Origin: CAVPDE01 sp964580575
GTDB taxonomy: Bacteria > Desulfobacterota > DSM-4660 > Desulfatiglandales > HGW-15
NCBI GenBank assembly: GCA_964580575.1
Contig: CAZOLJ010000046.1
Coordinates: forward strand, 1 to 37,450
Direction of reading: 5' to 3'
Length of the DNA stretch: 37,450 bases
The position numbers and the translations under genes were made by a program. Of this stretch, positions 16,057 to 23,780 are shown piece by piece. Each line of letters opens with the position of its first letter. Within the stretch, counting starts at the first letter, position 1. The notes beneath the pieces were generated by a model. The model was not told where the DNA came from. It saw only the letters and a program-made list of their open reading frames with translations, and did not search any database.

Positions 16057-17340
16057 ATGACAGATGTAGTGATTGTGGCGGGCGTCAGGACGCCTGTAGG
16101 ATCCTTCGGCGGTACTCTGAAATCGACACCCGTTGTGGACCTGGGTGCTCTGGTGTTGAAAGAGACCTTGAAAAGAGCCGGCGTCAAGCCTGTGGCGACA
16201 GAAGAGCTAACGCGATTCGCTCCGGACCCCTTCAAGGGCAAGGGGATGATCGATTTGGAGAAAAAGGCCTATGACTATGCGGATTCCCTGAAGCCCATAA
16301 AAATCGATGAAGTCATCATGGGGAACGTGGTGGGCGCAGGACAGGGGCAGAACGTGGCCAGACAGGCCATGATCAAGGCCGGCATTCCGAAGGAGACCAA
16401 TGCGTTTACCATCAATAAAGTCTGCGCTTCAGGCATGAAGGCCGTGACCCTTGCGGCCCAGTCCATCGGCGCCGGGGAGGCGGACATTGTGCTTGCCGGT
16501 GGAATGGAAAACATGAGCCTCATTCCCTATGCGCTGCCGGCTGCGCGCTGGGGCGCGAGGATGAACAACGTGGACCTTGTGGATCTCATGGTTTTCGACG
16601 GGCTCTTCGAGATTTTTTACGGCTATCATATGGGGCTCACGGCGGAAAACATTGCCGAGAACTATGGGATTTCCAGGGAAGAGCAGGATCAGCTGGGAGC
16701 GCTGAGTCATCAAAGGGCACGGAAGGCCATTGCGGACGGAATCTGCAAACAGGAGATCGCCCCTGTGGTGATTCCCCAGAGGAAAGGAGAGCCTCTGGTC
16801 TTTGACACCGATGAAAGGCCCATGGACACGAGCGTGGAGAAAATGGCAAAACTGCTTCCGGCATTCAAAAAGAACGGAACCGTGACAGCCGGCAATGCTT
16901 CGGGCATCAACGATGCGGCTGCAGCGCTTCTCGTCATGTCCGCGAGCAAGGCCAAAGAGCTCGGGCTCAAGCCCCTGGTCAAAATCAGGGCTTATGCCGC
17001 AGGCGGCGTGGATCCGGCGTTCATGGGCCTTGGTCCGATTCCTGCGGTGCGAAAGATCCTTCACAGGGAGAAACTGACCATCAACGACTTCGGCACCATC
17101 GAGCTCAATGAGGCTTTTGCATCCCAGGCCATTGCCTGTATCCGGGAGCTCAAGTGCGACATGGAAAGAACTAACGTCATGGGAAGCGGGATTTCCATCG
17201 GCCATCCCATCGGATGCTCGGGCGCCCGTCTCCTGGTAACCTTAACCAATGAAATGGTAAGAAAGGGACATGCCCTAGGACTGGCCACCCTTTGTATCGG
17301 CGGCGGTCAAGGCATGGCCACGGTCCTGGAAAGAGTGTAG
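16057..17340 (+). CDS. Thiolase family protein with N-terminal insertion
   Basis: The 427-residue protein is a second thiolase with Cys123 in NKVCASG, His383 in GHPIGCSG and Cys413 in CIGGGQG, so it should be active. Compared with the upstream thiolase it has about 35 extra residues at roughly 46-81 (rich in Lys, Asp and Tyr), between the first helices and the DEVIMGN strand. This insert may alter the CoA pocket or the tetramer. It stands 13 bases before the enoyl-CoA hydratase gene. It may use a different chain length from the first thiolase. Confidence 0.9.
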   Translation: MTDVVIVAGVRTPVGSFGGTLKSTPVVDLGALVLKETLKRAGVKPVATEELTRFAPDPFKGKGMIDLEKKAYDYADSLKPIKIDEVIMGNVVGAGQGQNVARQAMIKAGIPKETNAFTINKVCASGMKAVTLAAQSIGAGEADIVLAGGMENMSLIPYALPAARWGARMNNVDLVDLMVFDGLFEIFYGYHMGLTAENIAENYGISREEQDQLGALSHQRARKAIADGICKQEIAPVVIPQRKGEPLVFDTDERPMDTSVEKMAKLLPAFKKNGTVTAGNASGINDAAAALLVMSASKAKELGLKPLVKIRAYAAGGVDPAFMGLGPIPAVRKILHREKLTINDFGTIELNEAFASQAIACIRELKCDMERTNVMGSGISIGHPIGCSGARLLVTLTNEMVRKGHALGLATLCIGGGQGMATVLERV

Positions 17341-17353
17341 GGGGAGGCGACCC

Positions 17354-18142
17354 ATGGCTTACGAAACCATTATTTTTCAGAAACAGGGAAACGTCGGGGT
17401 CATCAAGTTCAACAGGCCCAAGGCGCTGAACGCGATCAACCCTCAGCTCGTCTCCGAGGTGCACCAGGCTCTGGATGAGATCGAAAAAGATCCTTCCCTC
17501 CGGGTCGTGGTGCTCACAGGCGAAGGGGATAAAGCCTTCATAGCCGGGGCGGACATTTCCTACATGGTGAACCTGCCTCCCCTGGGAGCCAGAAAGTGGT
17601 CAGAACAGGGACATGAGCTCGGCTTCCGCATCGAGAACTTTCCCCTCCCAGTCATTGCGTGCGTCAATGGGTTTGCCCTGGGAGGCGGGGCGGAAATGGC
17701 CATGGCCTGCGATTTTATCTACGCTTCCGAGAATGCCAAATTCGGGCAGCCTGAAATCAATCTGGGAATCATCCCGGGCTTCGGCGGAACCCAGAGGCTG
17801 TCCCGGCTTGTGGGCAAAGCCATGGCGAAAGAACTGTGCATGACCGGCGGGATGATCAGCGCACAGGAAGCCAAGGCGATCGGGATGGTCAACAAGGTTT
17901 TTTCTGCAGACAAGCTCTGGGAAGAGACCATGAAGACCGCCGGTGTGATCGCTTCCAAGGGCAAAGTCTCCTTGAGAGCCGTGAAACAGTGCATTGATCG
18001 GGGTTACGACGCGGATCTTCGGCGGGGATGCCAGATGGAGACCGATCACTTCGGGCTTTGCATGAGCAGTGCGGATGCGAAAGAAGGGATGAGCGCTTTC
18101 CTGGAAAAGAGAAAGCCTGTGTTCAAGGGAGAGTTGGAGTAA
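17354..18142 (+). CDS. Enoyl-CoA hydratase (crotonase family)
   Basis: The 262-residue protein carries both catalytic glutamates of active hydratases: Glu114 in GGGAEMAMACD and Glu134 in GQPEINLGIIPGFGG, 20 residues apart as in characterised crotonases. The oxyanion hole residues lie in AGADISYM. It hydrates crotonyl-CoA to 3-hydroxybutyryl-CoA. An SD (GGGGGAGG) precedes the ATG. It is co-directional with the thiolase. The stop codon TAA is the last three bases of a TGGAGTAA octamer that begins the next repeat array. Confidence 0.92.
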   Translation: MAYETIIFQKQGNVGVIKFNRPKALNAINPQLVSEVHQALDEIEKDPSLRVVVLTGEGDKAFIAGADISYMVNLPPLGARKWSEQGHELGFRIENFPLPVIACVNGFALGGGAEMAMACDFIYASENAKFGQPEINLGIIPGFGGTQRLSRLVGKAMAKELCMTGGMISAQEAKAIGMVNKVFSADKLWEETMKTAGVIASKGKVSLRAVKQCIDRGYDADLRRGCQMETDHFGLCMSSADAKEGMSAFLEKRKPVFKGELE

Positions 18143-18288
18143 GAAGAAATTGGAGTATGGGAGAAATGGAGTAAGTAGAAAGGCCTGGAGTAGTGGAGTA
18201 ATGGAGTGGTGGAGTAATGGTAAAACCTGCTCCGATCTCCGATATGTTCCAGTACTCCATCACTCCAACACTCCAGTACTCCAATACC
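18135..18288. repeat. TGGAGTRN octamer array with long inverted copy
   Basis: The array starts at the enoyl-CoA hydratase stop (TGGAGTAA, 18135-18142) and continues with spaced TGGAGTA cores. Four tandem octamers plus TGG fill 18186-18220. The inverted copy, CCA plus four NNACTCCA octamers, fills 18249-18283. The 35-base arms match at 30 of 35 positions around a 28-base loop, so the transcript could form a long imperfect hairpin between the hydratase and acyl-CoA dehydrogenase genes. Confidence 0.85.
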
Positions 18289-18310
18289 TTTGCATTAGGA
18301 GATTCGGACT

Positions 18311-19462
18311 ATGGATTTCAGACTGACCAAGGATCAGGAACAGATTCAGAAGGCGGCGCAGGATTTCGCCAAGGGAGAATTCGACAAGGAAATCGCTCTG
18401 GAGCATGAACGAGCGCACAGTTTTCCTAAGGAGATCTGGAAAAAAGCGTGCAACCTGGGATTTCTCGGGATTCACTATCCGGAAAAATACGGCGGACAGG
18501 AATACGGCATCATGGAGAACACGCTGGTGACGGAAGCATTCTGCCGCCAGGACTCAAGCCTCGGCATAGCGATCAGCCTTGCGGATTTCGCCTCGGAAAT
18601 TCTTTTGCGGCACGGAACTGAAGAGCAGAAGCTGAAGTACCTGCTTCCCATCACCAAGGGCGAGTTCCTGAGCAGCGGAGGATTTACGGAGCCGGATCAC
18701 GGAAGCGACATTACCTTGATGAACACGACCGCTGTGAAGTCGGGCGACGAATACGTGATCAACGGGGTAAAGACCTTCATCACCAACGGAACCATCGGCA
18801 ACTTTGTGCTAGCCCTTTGCCAGACCGATCCAGAGGCCAAACCGACCTACCGTGGTCAATCGGTCATCCTCGTGGAGCAAGGCACTCCGGGTTTCACCTC
18901 CAATGACGTGGGGGAGAAGATGGGGATCAAAATGACCGCCACAGGAGAACTCTCCTTCAACAACGTGAAGGTCCCTGCGTCGAATCTGGTGGGCAAAGAG
19001 AACAAGGGGTTCTATCAGGTTCTCGAGTTCTTTGATGAAAGCCGGGTAGAAATTGCTGCCCAGGCTCTGGGAATTGCTGAAGGGGCTTTTGATCGAGCCC
19101 TGGCTTACACGAAGCAGCGAAGCCAGTTCGGGAAAAAAATCGCCGAGTTTCAGGTGACGCAGCACAAGCTCGCGGACATGGTCACCAAGATAGAGACCGC
19201 ACGGCTCATTATCTACCGGGCGGCCTGGAATTTTGATCAGGGGATCATTGACCCGAAGCTGACCTCCATTGCGAAGATGTATGCTGGCCGAATCGCCGTG
19301 GAAGTGGCGGACGAGGCGATCCAGCTTCATGGCGGATACGGTTATATGCTGGAGTACGAGGTGGAGCGTTTCTACCGGGACGCGAAGATCATGGAGATCT
19401 ACGAAGGGACCCGGGAGATCCAGAAGAACACGATCGCCAGCGCAGTGCTAGGAAAGTTTTAG
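18311..19462 (+). CDS. Acyl-CoA dehydrogenase (short-chain type)
   Basis: The 383-residue flavoprotein has the acyl-CoA dehydrogenase layout with catalytic Glu365 in IYEGTREIQ, the flavin-binding GGFTEPDHGSD segment near 120, and the RSQFGKKIAEFQ signature near 275. This glutamate position is that of butyryl- and medium-chain enzymes rather than isovaleryl-CoA dehydrogenase. It would oxidise butyryl-CoA to crotonyl-CoA and pass electrons to ETF, which is not in the window. TTAGGAG precedes the ATG. The stop overlaps the first arm of an inverted repeat. Confidence 0.92.
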   Translation: MDFRLTKDQEQIQKAAQDFAKGEFDKEIALEHERAHSFPKEIWKKACNLGFLGIHYPEKYGGQEYGIMENTLVTEAFCRQDSSLGIAISLADFASEILLRHGTEEQKLKYLLPITKGEFLSSGGFTEPDHGSDITLMNTTAVKSGDEYVINGVKTFITNGTIGNFVLALCQTDPEAKPTYRGQSVILVEQGTPGFTSNDVGEKMGIKMTATGELSFNNVKVPASNLVGKENKGFYQVLEFFDESRVEIAAQALGIAEGAFDRALAYTKQRSQFGKKIAEFQVTQHKLADMVTKIETARLIIYRAAWNFDQGIIDPKLTSIAKMYAGRIAVEVADEAIQLHGGYGYMLEYEVERFYRDAKIMEIYEGTREIQKNTIASAVLGKF

Positions 19463-19540
19463 CATAGAGCAAAGAGCAGGGAGTGCAGAGCAGGGAGCAA
19501 GAAAAAGTTTTCGAATACTCCGTGCTCTCAGCTCTATGCT
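19461..19540. repeat. RGAGCNN heptamer array with inverted end arm
   Basis: Five heptamers (AGAGCAA, AGAGCAG, GGAGTGC, AGAGCAG, GGAGCAA) occupy 19466-19500. AGCATAGAGC (19461-19470), which overlaps the dehydrogenase stop codon, recurs as GCTCTATGCT at 19531-19540. The fold would enclose the array and resembles a terminator stem without a U-tract. The unit closely matches the array at 5052. Confidence 0.8.
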
Positions 19541-19619
19541 TTACTTTCGAGTCCTTCCTTATTCATTCAACAAAGAACAGTAGACGGAACTCATTCCAGA
19601 CCAAAAGGGGGGGTGCCAG

Positions 19620-21305
19620 ATGACCTTGACCTACAACCAAAAGATCATGGATGAGATCAGGGAAGAGCACAAGAAGTGGCAGAAAAAGCTGGATGAGATT
19701 TTCCGTGCAGCGCGCGAGCGGCTGGAGCGGTTTTCAACGGTCTCGGACAAGGAGATCAAGAACCTTTACACGCCTGAGGATGTGGCAGGTGAGGATTTCG
19801 GGAAGGACCTGGGATTTCCGGGCGAATATCCCTTCACGCGGGGAGTCCAGCCCTCCATGTATCGGGGCCGACTGTGGACCATGCGCATGTTTGCCGGTCT
19901 TGGTTCTGCCGAGGACACGAACAAGCGATTTCATCACCTGGTCAAGGAGGGGCAGACAGGACTCTCAACCGCCTTTGATATGCCGACCCTGATGGGCTAT
20001 GACACCGATTCCCCTCGGGCCAGGGGAGAGTGCGGCAAGTGCGGGGTGGCGATTGACACGCTGGTGGACATGGAGGATCTTTTCGAGGGGCTCCCCATTG
20101 ACCGGATCACTACCTCCATGACGATCAATCCGCCGGCCCCGGTGATCTGGGGCATGTACATTGCGGTGGCCGAGAATCGCGGCATTGACCGGAAAATCAT
20201 CGGCGGCACGATCCAGAACGACATGCTCAAGGAGTTCATCGCCCAGAAGACCTTCATGTGCCCGCCCAAACCTTCGTTGCGGCTGATCACGGACACCGTA
20301 GAATTCGGGACCAAAGAGGTGCCCCGTTGGAACACCATCAGCATCAGCGGCTACCACATCCGTGAAGCAGGTTCCACAGCGGTTCAGGAACTGGCCTTCA
20401 CGCTTGCAGACGGCATTGCCTACACCCAGGCGGCCATGGAACGGGGCTTGAATGTCGATGACTTCGCCCCCCGATTTTCCTTCTTTTTTAACTCCCACCT
20501 CGATTTTTTCGAAGAAATCGCCAAGTTCAGAGCCGCCCGGCGCCTGTGGGCAAAGGTCATGAGGGATCGATTTAAAGCAAAAGACCAGCGATCCTGGTGG
20601 CTGCGCTTTCACACCCAGACGGCCGGGTGTTCGCTCACGGCGCAGCAGCCCTACAACAATATCGTCAGAACCGCGCTCCAGGCGCTGGCTGCGGTCATGG
20701 GAGGCACCCAGTCCCTTCACACCAATTCTCTGGACGAAGTGCTGGCCATTCCGACCGAGGAGGCCGCCACCATAGCGCTGAGAACTCAGCAGATCATCGC
20801 GGAAGAGTCGGGCGTGGCCAACACCATCGATCCTCTGGGCGGCTCGTATTTCGTAGAGGCGCTCACGAACCAGATGGAAGAAGAGGCTTTTGCCATCATC
20901 CAAAAGATCGACGACATGGGAGGGATGCTTGCGGCTATTGAAAAGAGCTTCCCCCAGAGGGAGATTGCGGATTCGGCCTATCATTACCAAAATCAGATCG
21001 ATGATAACCAAAAGACCGTGGTGGGGGTGAACAAGTACATCACAGAAGAGAGACTCCCGGTGGACATCCTCGAGATCGACGACACACTGGAAAAGATGCA
21101 GATCGAGAAGCTCCATCGGGTCAAGAACGCTCGTGACAACAAGAAGGTCAGGGAGTGCCTGGAGAAATTGGGGGAAGCGTGCGCAGGGAACACGAACGCG
21201 ATGGATTTCATCATTGATGCGGTGAAGGCTCATGCGACCCTGCAGGAAGTGTGTGATGTGTTTCGAAAGACTTTCGGGGAGTACCGGGATCCGGGGATTT
21301 ATTAG
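19620..21305 (+). CDS. icmA: Acyl-CoA mutase large subunit, predicted isobutyryl-CoA mutase
   Basis: The 561-residue protein is the TIM-barrel substrate subunit of a B12-dependent acyl-CoA mutase and lacks the B12-binding domain, which is encoded by the next gene. It would usually be labelled methylmalonyl-CoA mutase. However, methylmalonyl-CoA mutase uses Tyr89 and Arg207 (118 apart) to hold the carboxylate, and here these positions are Phe91 (WTMRMFAG) and Gln209 (KEFIAQKTF), also 118 apart. Phe80/Gln198 is the known pair of isobutyryl-CoA mutase. The Asp typical of 2-hydroxyisobutyryl-CoA mutase is replaced by Ala118. Size also fits IcmA. Predicted reaction: isobutyryl-CoA to butyryl-CoA. 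No carboxylase or epimerase is nearby, unlike propionate loci. Confidence 0.88.
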   Translation: MTLTYNQKIMDEIREEHKKWQKKLDEIFRAARERLERFSTVSDKEIKNLYTPEDVAGEDFGKDLGFPGEYPFTRGVQPSMYRGRLWTMRMFAGLGSAEDTNKRFHHLVKEGQTGLSTAFDMPTLMGYDTDSPRARGECGKCGVAIDTLVDMEDLFEGLPIDRITTSMTINPPAPVIWGMYIAVAENRGIDRKIIGGTIQNDMLKEFIAQKTFMCPPKPSLRLITDTVEFGTKEVPRWNTISISGYHIREAGSTAVQELAFTLADGIAYTQAAMERGLNVDDFAPRFSFFFNSHLDFFEEIAKFRAARRLWAKVMRDRFKAKDQRSWWLRFHTQTAGCSLTAQQPYNNIVRTALQALAAVMGGTQSLHTNSLDEVLAIPTEEAATIALRTQQIIAEESGVANTIDPLGGSYFVEALTNQMEEEAFAIIQKIDDMGGMLAAIEKSFPQREIADSAYHYQNQIDDNQKTVVGVNKYITEERLPVDILEIDDTLEKMQIEKLHRVKNARDNKKVRECLEKLGEACAGNTNAMDFIIDAVKAHATLQEVCDVFRKTFGEYRDPGIY

Positions 21306-21308
21306 GAA

Positions 21309-21455
21309 GGCGCACGGCGCAAGGTACACGGTACACGGCTAAAGCAAAACCAAGAAGGAGTCACCGTTCACGGTTCACCCTAAGGGCCAAGAAGAAAGGG
21401 AGAAGTCTCATGGGTGGCACGGACGACGGACAGCGATCCACGGTGAACGGTGAAC
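21309..21455. repeat. GGYRCAM heptamers and GGTGAAC inverted pair
   Basis: Four heptamers (GGCGCAC, GGCGCAA, GGTACAC, GGTACAC) run from 21309 to 21336, four bases after the icmA stop. GTTCACGGTTCACC (21366-21379) faces GGTGAACGGTGAAC (21442-21455), matching at 13 of 14 positions. The 266-base spacer between the two mutase subunit genes contains these repeats, a perfect hairpin at 21469-21493, and no convincing gene. Confidence 0.75.
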
Positions 21456-21468
21456 AAGAAAATGGTGG

Positions 21469-21493
21469 CACGGACAAACTTTGTTTGTCCGTG
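21469..21493 (+). other. Perfect 11-bp hairpin between icmA and icmB
   Basis: CACGGACAAAC and GTTTGTCCGTG are exact reverse complements around a TTT loop. There is no following U-tract, so it is more likely an mRNA processing or stability element, or a binding dyad, than an intrinsic terminator. It ends about 80 bases before the B12 subunit gene. Confidence 0.55.
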
Positions 21494-21571
21494 AATAAGC
21501 AAATACGACGCACAGAGCGAATGTCGAACAAGGAACCGAAGCATGATGAGTGAGGGATCCGAGAGGGGAGG

Positions 21572-21985
21572 ATGGTGAAGGAACGCAAACTCAGGGTGAT
21601 GGTGGCTAAACCGGGGCTGGACGGGCATGACCGAGGGGCCCGAATTATTGCGAGGGCCTTTCGGGATGCCGGGTTTGAGGTGGTCTACACCGGACTTCAT
21701 CAGACGCCGGAATCCATTGTTCAGGCGGCGATCCAGGAAGACGTGGATATGCTGGGGATGTCCAGCCTGGCCGGAGCGCACATGTATCTGTTCCCCGAGG
21801 TGGTCAGGCTCCTGAGAGAGAAAGGAGTCGAGGACATTGTCGTGTGCGGGGGAGGGATCATTCCCGACGAGGACATCCCGAGGCTGAAAGAGGCAGGGAT
21901 TGCCGAGATCTTCACCCCCGGCTCCAAACTGGATGAGATTGTGAAGTGGGTGAGAGAGCACGTGAAGCCGAGGGTGGCGGGATGA
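21572..21985 (+). CDS. icmB: Acyl-CoA mutase small subunit, cobalamin-binding
   Basis: The 137-residue protein is a stand-alone B12-binding domain of Rossmann type. DGHDRG at 17-22 is the DxHxxG motif, and His19 is the lower axial ligand of adenosylcobalamin. Later glycine motifs (SSLAG, VVCGGGIIP) complete the nucleotide-tail pocket. Length fits the IcmB subunit, which pairs with a 560-residue IcmA. GAGGGGAGG precedes the start; GTG at 21575 is an alternative with better spacing. The stop overlaps the next gene. Confidence 0.93.
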   Translation: MVKERKLRVMVAKPGLDGHDRGARIIARAFRDAGFEVVYTGLHQTPESIVQAAIQEDVDMLGMSSLAGAHMYLFPEVVRLLREKGVEDIVVCGGGIIPDEDIPRLKEAGIAEIFTPGSKLDEIVKWVREHVKPRVAG

Positions 21986-22947
21986 CAAGCGCCGTTGAAA
22001 AGGTCATTGCAGGGGATGTGCGGACCGTGGCCCGGCTGATCCGGGATATTGATGACAGGGTTCCCGAGGTCCGGGAGACCCTCAAAGCGCTTTACAGCCA
22101 CACGGGTCACGCCTATGTCGTCGGCGTCACAGGCGCACCCGGTGTGGGCAAAAGTACGCTCGTGGACCAGATGGTGGCCCATTTGAGAAAAGGAGAAAAG
22201 ACCGTGGGGGTGCTCGCGGTCGATCCGACCAGCCCCTTCAGCGGGGGGGCTATCCTGGGCGATCGCATCCGCATGCAGCGTCACAGCCTCGATGAGGGGG
22301 TGTTCATCCGTTCTCTGGCCACGCGAGGACATTTCGGAGGTCTCACCCAGTCCACTCGCAGCGCGATCGATGTTCTGGATGCCATGGGCAAGGACTACAT
22401 CCTTGTGGAAACGGTGGGCGTGGGACAGGACGAGGTGGATGTGGTCAAGAGCGCTCAGACCACGATCATCGTCGTGATTCCGGGGATGGGGGATGACATC
22501 CAGGCCATCAAGGCCGGCATCCTCGAGGTGGGTGACATTTTTGTCATCAACAAAGCGGACCGGGAAGGAGCGGACAAGACGCTGAATGAACTGCGGCAAA
22601 TGATCGACATGGGCCAGCAGAAGTTCAGGGAAGGGAAGTGGACCCCGCCCATTCTCAAGGTGGAGGCGGTTTTCGACCGGGGGGTCGCCGAGCTTCTGGA
22701 GGCGATCGAGAAACACAGAGCCTACCTGATGGAGTCGGGAGGGGATCAGCACCTTCTGCGCCGAACGCTCAGAGTCCGCGAAGAACTGGCTGAGATAATC
22801 AAGAACCGGCTTGTTCAGGAGGTGCTCGATCAACTGATCGAAGGCGGCGAGTTCGAGCGTGCGGTGGAGGCGATTCTAGCCGGGGAGATGGACCCTTACA
22901 CGGCTTCGGACAATCTGGTTTTCTCCAAACTGGGCCGCAAGAAATGA
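21982..22947 (+). CDS. meaB: MeaB/ArgK-family GTPase, mutase chaperone
   Basis: The 321-residue G3E GTPase has Walker A GAPGVGKS (51-58), the ETVGVGQDEVDVV switch region and the NKAD base-recognition motif. MeaB-type GTPases gate cofactor delivery to the mutase and guard it against inactivation. The start was set at 21982, where ATGA overlaps the icmB stop; a start at 21946 would lie inside icmB and add 12 unlike residues. Because the partner looks like an isobutyryl-CoA mutase, this is functionally the stand-alone form of the G domain fused in IcmF. Confidence 0.93.
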   Translation: MTSAVEKVIAGDVRTVARLIRDIDDRVPEVRETLKALYSHTGHAYVVGVTGAPGVGKSTLVDQMVAHLRKGEKTVGVLAVDPTSPFSGGAILGDRIRMQRHSLDEGVFIRSLATRGHFGGLTQSTRSAIDVLDAMGKDYILVETVGVGQDEVDVVKSAQTTIIVVIPGMGDDIQAIKAGILEVGDIFVINKADREGADKTLNELRQMIDMGQQKFREGKWTPPILKVEAVFDRGVAELLEAIEKHRAYLMESGGDQHLLRRTLRVREELAEIIKNRLVQEVLDQLIEGGEFERAVEAILAGEMDPYTASDNLVFSKLGRKK

Positions 22948-23198
22948 CCGACCCTGAGGAGCCTCAAGAAGGCCGACCTAAGCGCTCAAGGATCCTTCTG
23001 CACGTGGGCCGGGTTGTGCTGGGGATCGTGGAGCTGTTTTTTCTGCTCTTTGGAGTCTATCTCCTGGTTTTGGCGTACCATCTCACGGACCCTTTTTCGT
23101 TCATCATGACCTTTTTTGCATCGAACCTCGTGATTCTGATCAGTGCCGTCCTCTTGTTGGGGCTGGTTCTCAAGTTCCGAAAAAAGAAGGAAGAGTGA
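22944..23198 (+). CDS. Small membrane protein with two predicted helices
   Basis: This 84-residue protein is not recognised. It has a charged N-terminus, two strongly hydrophobic segments (about 26-47 and 54-76) joined by a short loop containing LTDP, and a basic tail KFRKKKEE. Both termini are probably cytoplasmic. It overlaps the meaB stop as ATGA and stands 15 bases before the regulator gene, so it is surely translated with the mutase genes. It could be a membrane anchor or small transport accessory for the pathway; nothing in its sequence decides this. Confidence 0.75.
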   Translation: MTDPEEPQEGRPKRSRILLHVGRVVLGIVELFFLLFGVYLLVLAYHLTDPFSFIMTFFASNLVILISAVLLLGLVLKFRKKKEE

Positions 23199-23213
23199 AA
23201 GGAGGGCATAGGC

Positions 23214-23762
23214 ATGCCGGCAAAGCAGGGACCCTTACCTCTTGGAAAACGACTGGTGAAGCTTCGCAAAGAGCGCAGCATGTCGCTTCAGAGTCTGGCC
23301 AATGAAACCGGACTGACAACCGCTTACATTTCTCAGATCGAAAAAGCGGAAGTGATTCCTCCGGTCGCCGTGATCCTTCAACTCTCCAGAGCTCTGGAAA
23401 TCGATTCGAGCGTTCTCCTCAAGGAGGAGAAGAAGCAGATAGGAAGCAAGGCTCATGACGATTACCAGAAGCGAACCGAGGATTATTCTTACCGGAATCT
23501 CACGCCAGACGCCCAGCACAAGCATCTCAAAGCCTTCAAGGTGTTCATCGATCCGCGGTCGGACCACAAGGGGGTCAGCTACCAGCACCTGGGAGAAGAA
23601 TTCATCTATGTTCTCGAGGGTGAGCTTGAAGTTCTGGTGGGAGAGAACCGGAGCGTTCTGAAGCCCGGCGACTGCATTCACTTTAATTCTTCCATCGTGC
23701 ACAAACTGCGCAATCTGAGCGCAGAGAAAGCAGAGCTCCTGGTGGTTCTGTATACGCCTTGA
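23214..23762 (+). CDS. XRE-family regulator with C-terminal cupin domain
   Basis: The 182-residue protein has an N-terminal XRE helix-turn-helix (about 11-65, with SLQSLANETGLTTAYISQIE) and a C-terminal cupin barrel (about 105-180, with GEEFIYVLEGELEVLVG and PGDCIHFNSSIVH). XRE-cupin proteins are transcription factors that sense a small ligand or metal through the cupin. Its position between the mutase operon and an acyl-CoA dehydrogenase suggests local control. The dyads at 14532-14543 and 14671-14699 are possible targets, which is inference. AAAGGAGG precedes the ATG. Confidence 0.9.
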   Translation: MPAKQGPLPLGKRLVKLRKERSMSLQSLANETGLTTAYISQIEKAEVIPPVAVILQLSRALEIDSSVLLKEEKKQIGSKAHDDYQKRTEDYSYRNLTPDAQHKHLKAFKVFIDPRSDHKGVSYQHLGEEFIYVLEGELEVLVGENRSVLKPGDCIHFNSSIVHKLRNLSAEKAELLVVLYTP

Positions 23763-23780
23763 TCATGGAGAGGAGAGTTC

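Noticed and set aside
18135..18288. CRISPR array
   Set aside because: Units are 8 bp with no spacers of regular length, and no cas genes are present.
19463..19619. Cobalamin riboswitch before the mutase
   Set aside because: The spacer is repeat sequence; no B12-box-like conserved core was seen.
19620..21305. Methylmalonyl-CoA mutase of the propionate pathway
   Set aside because: The substrate residues are Phe91 and Gln209 instead of Tyr and Arg, and no carboxylase or epimerase genes are nearby.
19965..21329. Long minus-strand ORF opposite icmA
   Set aside because: GC-rich antisense shadow; the sense protein carries all family motifs.
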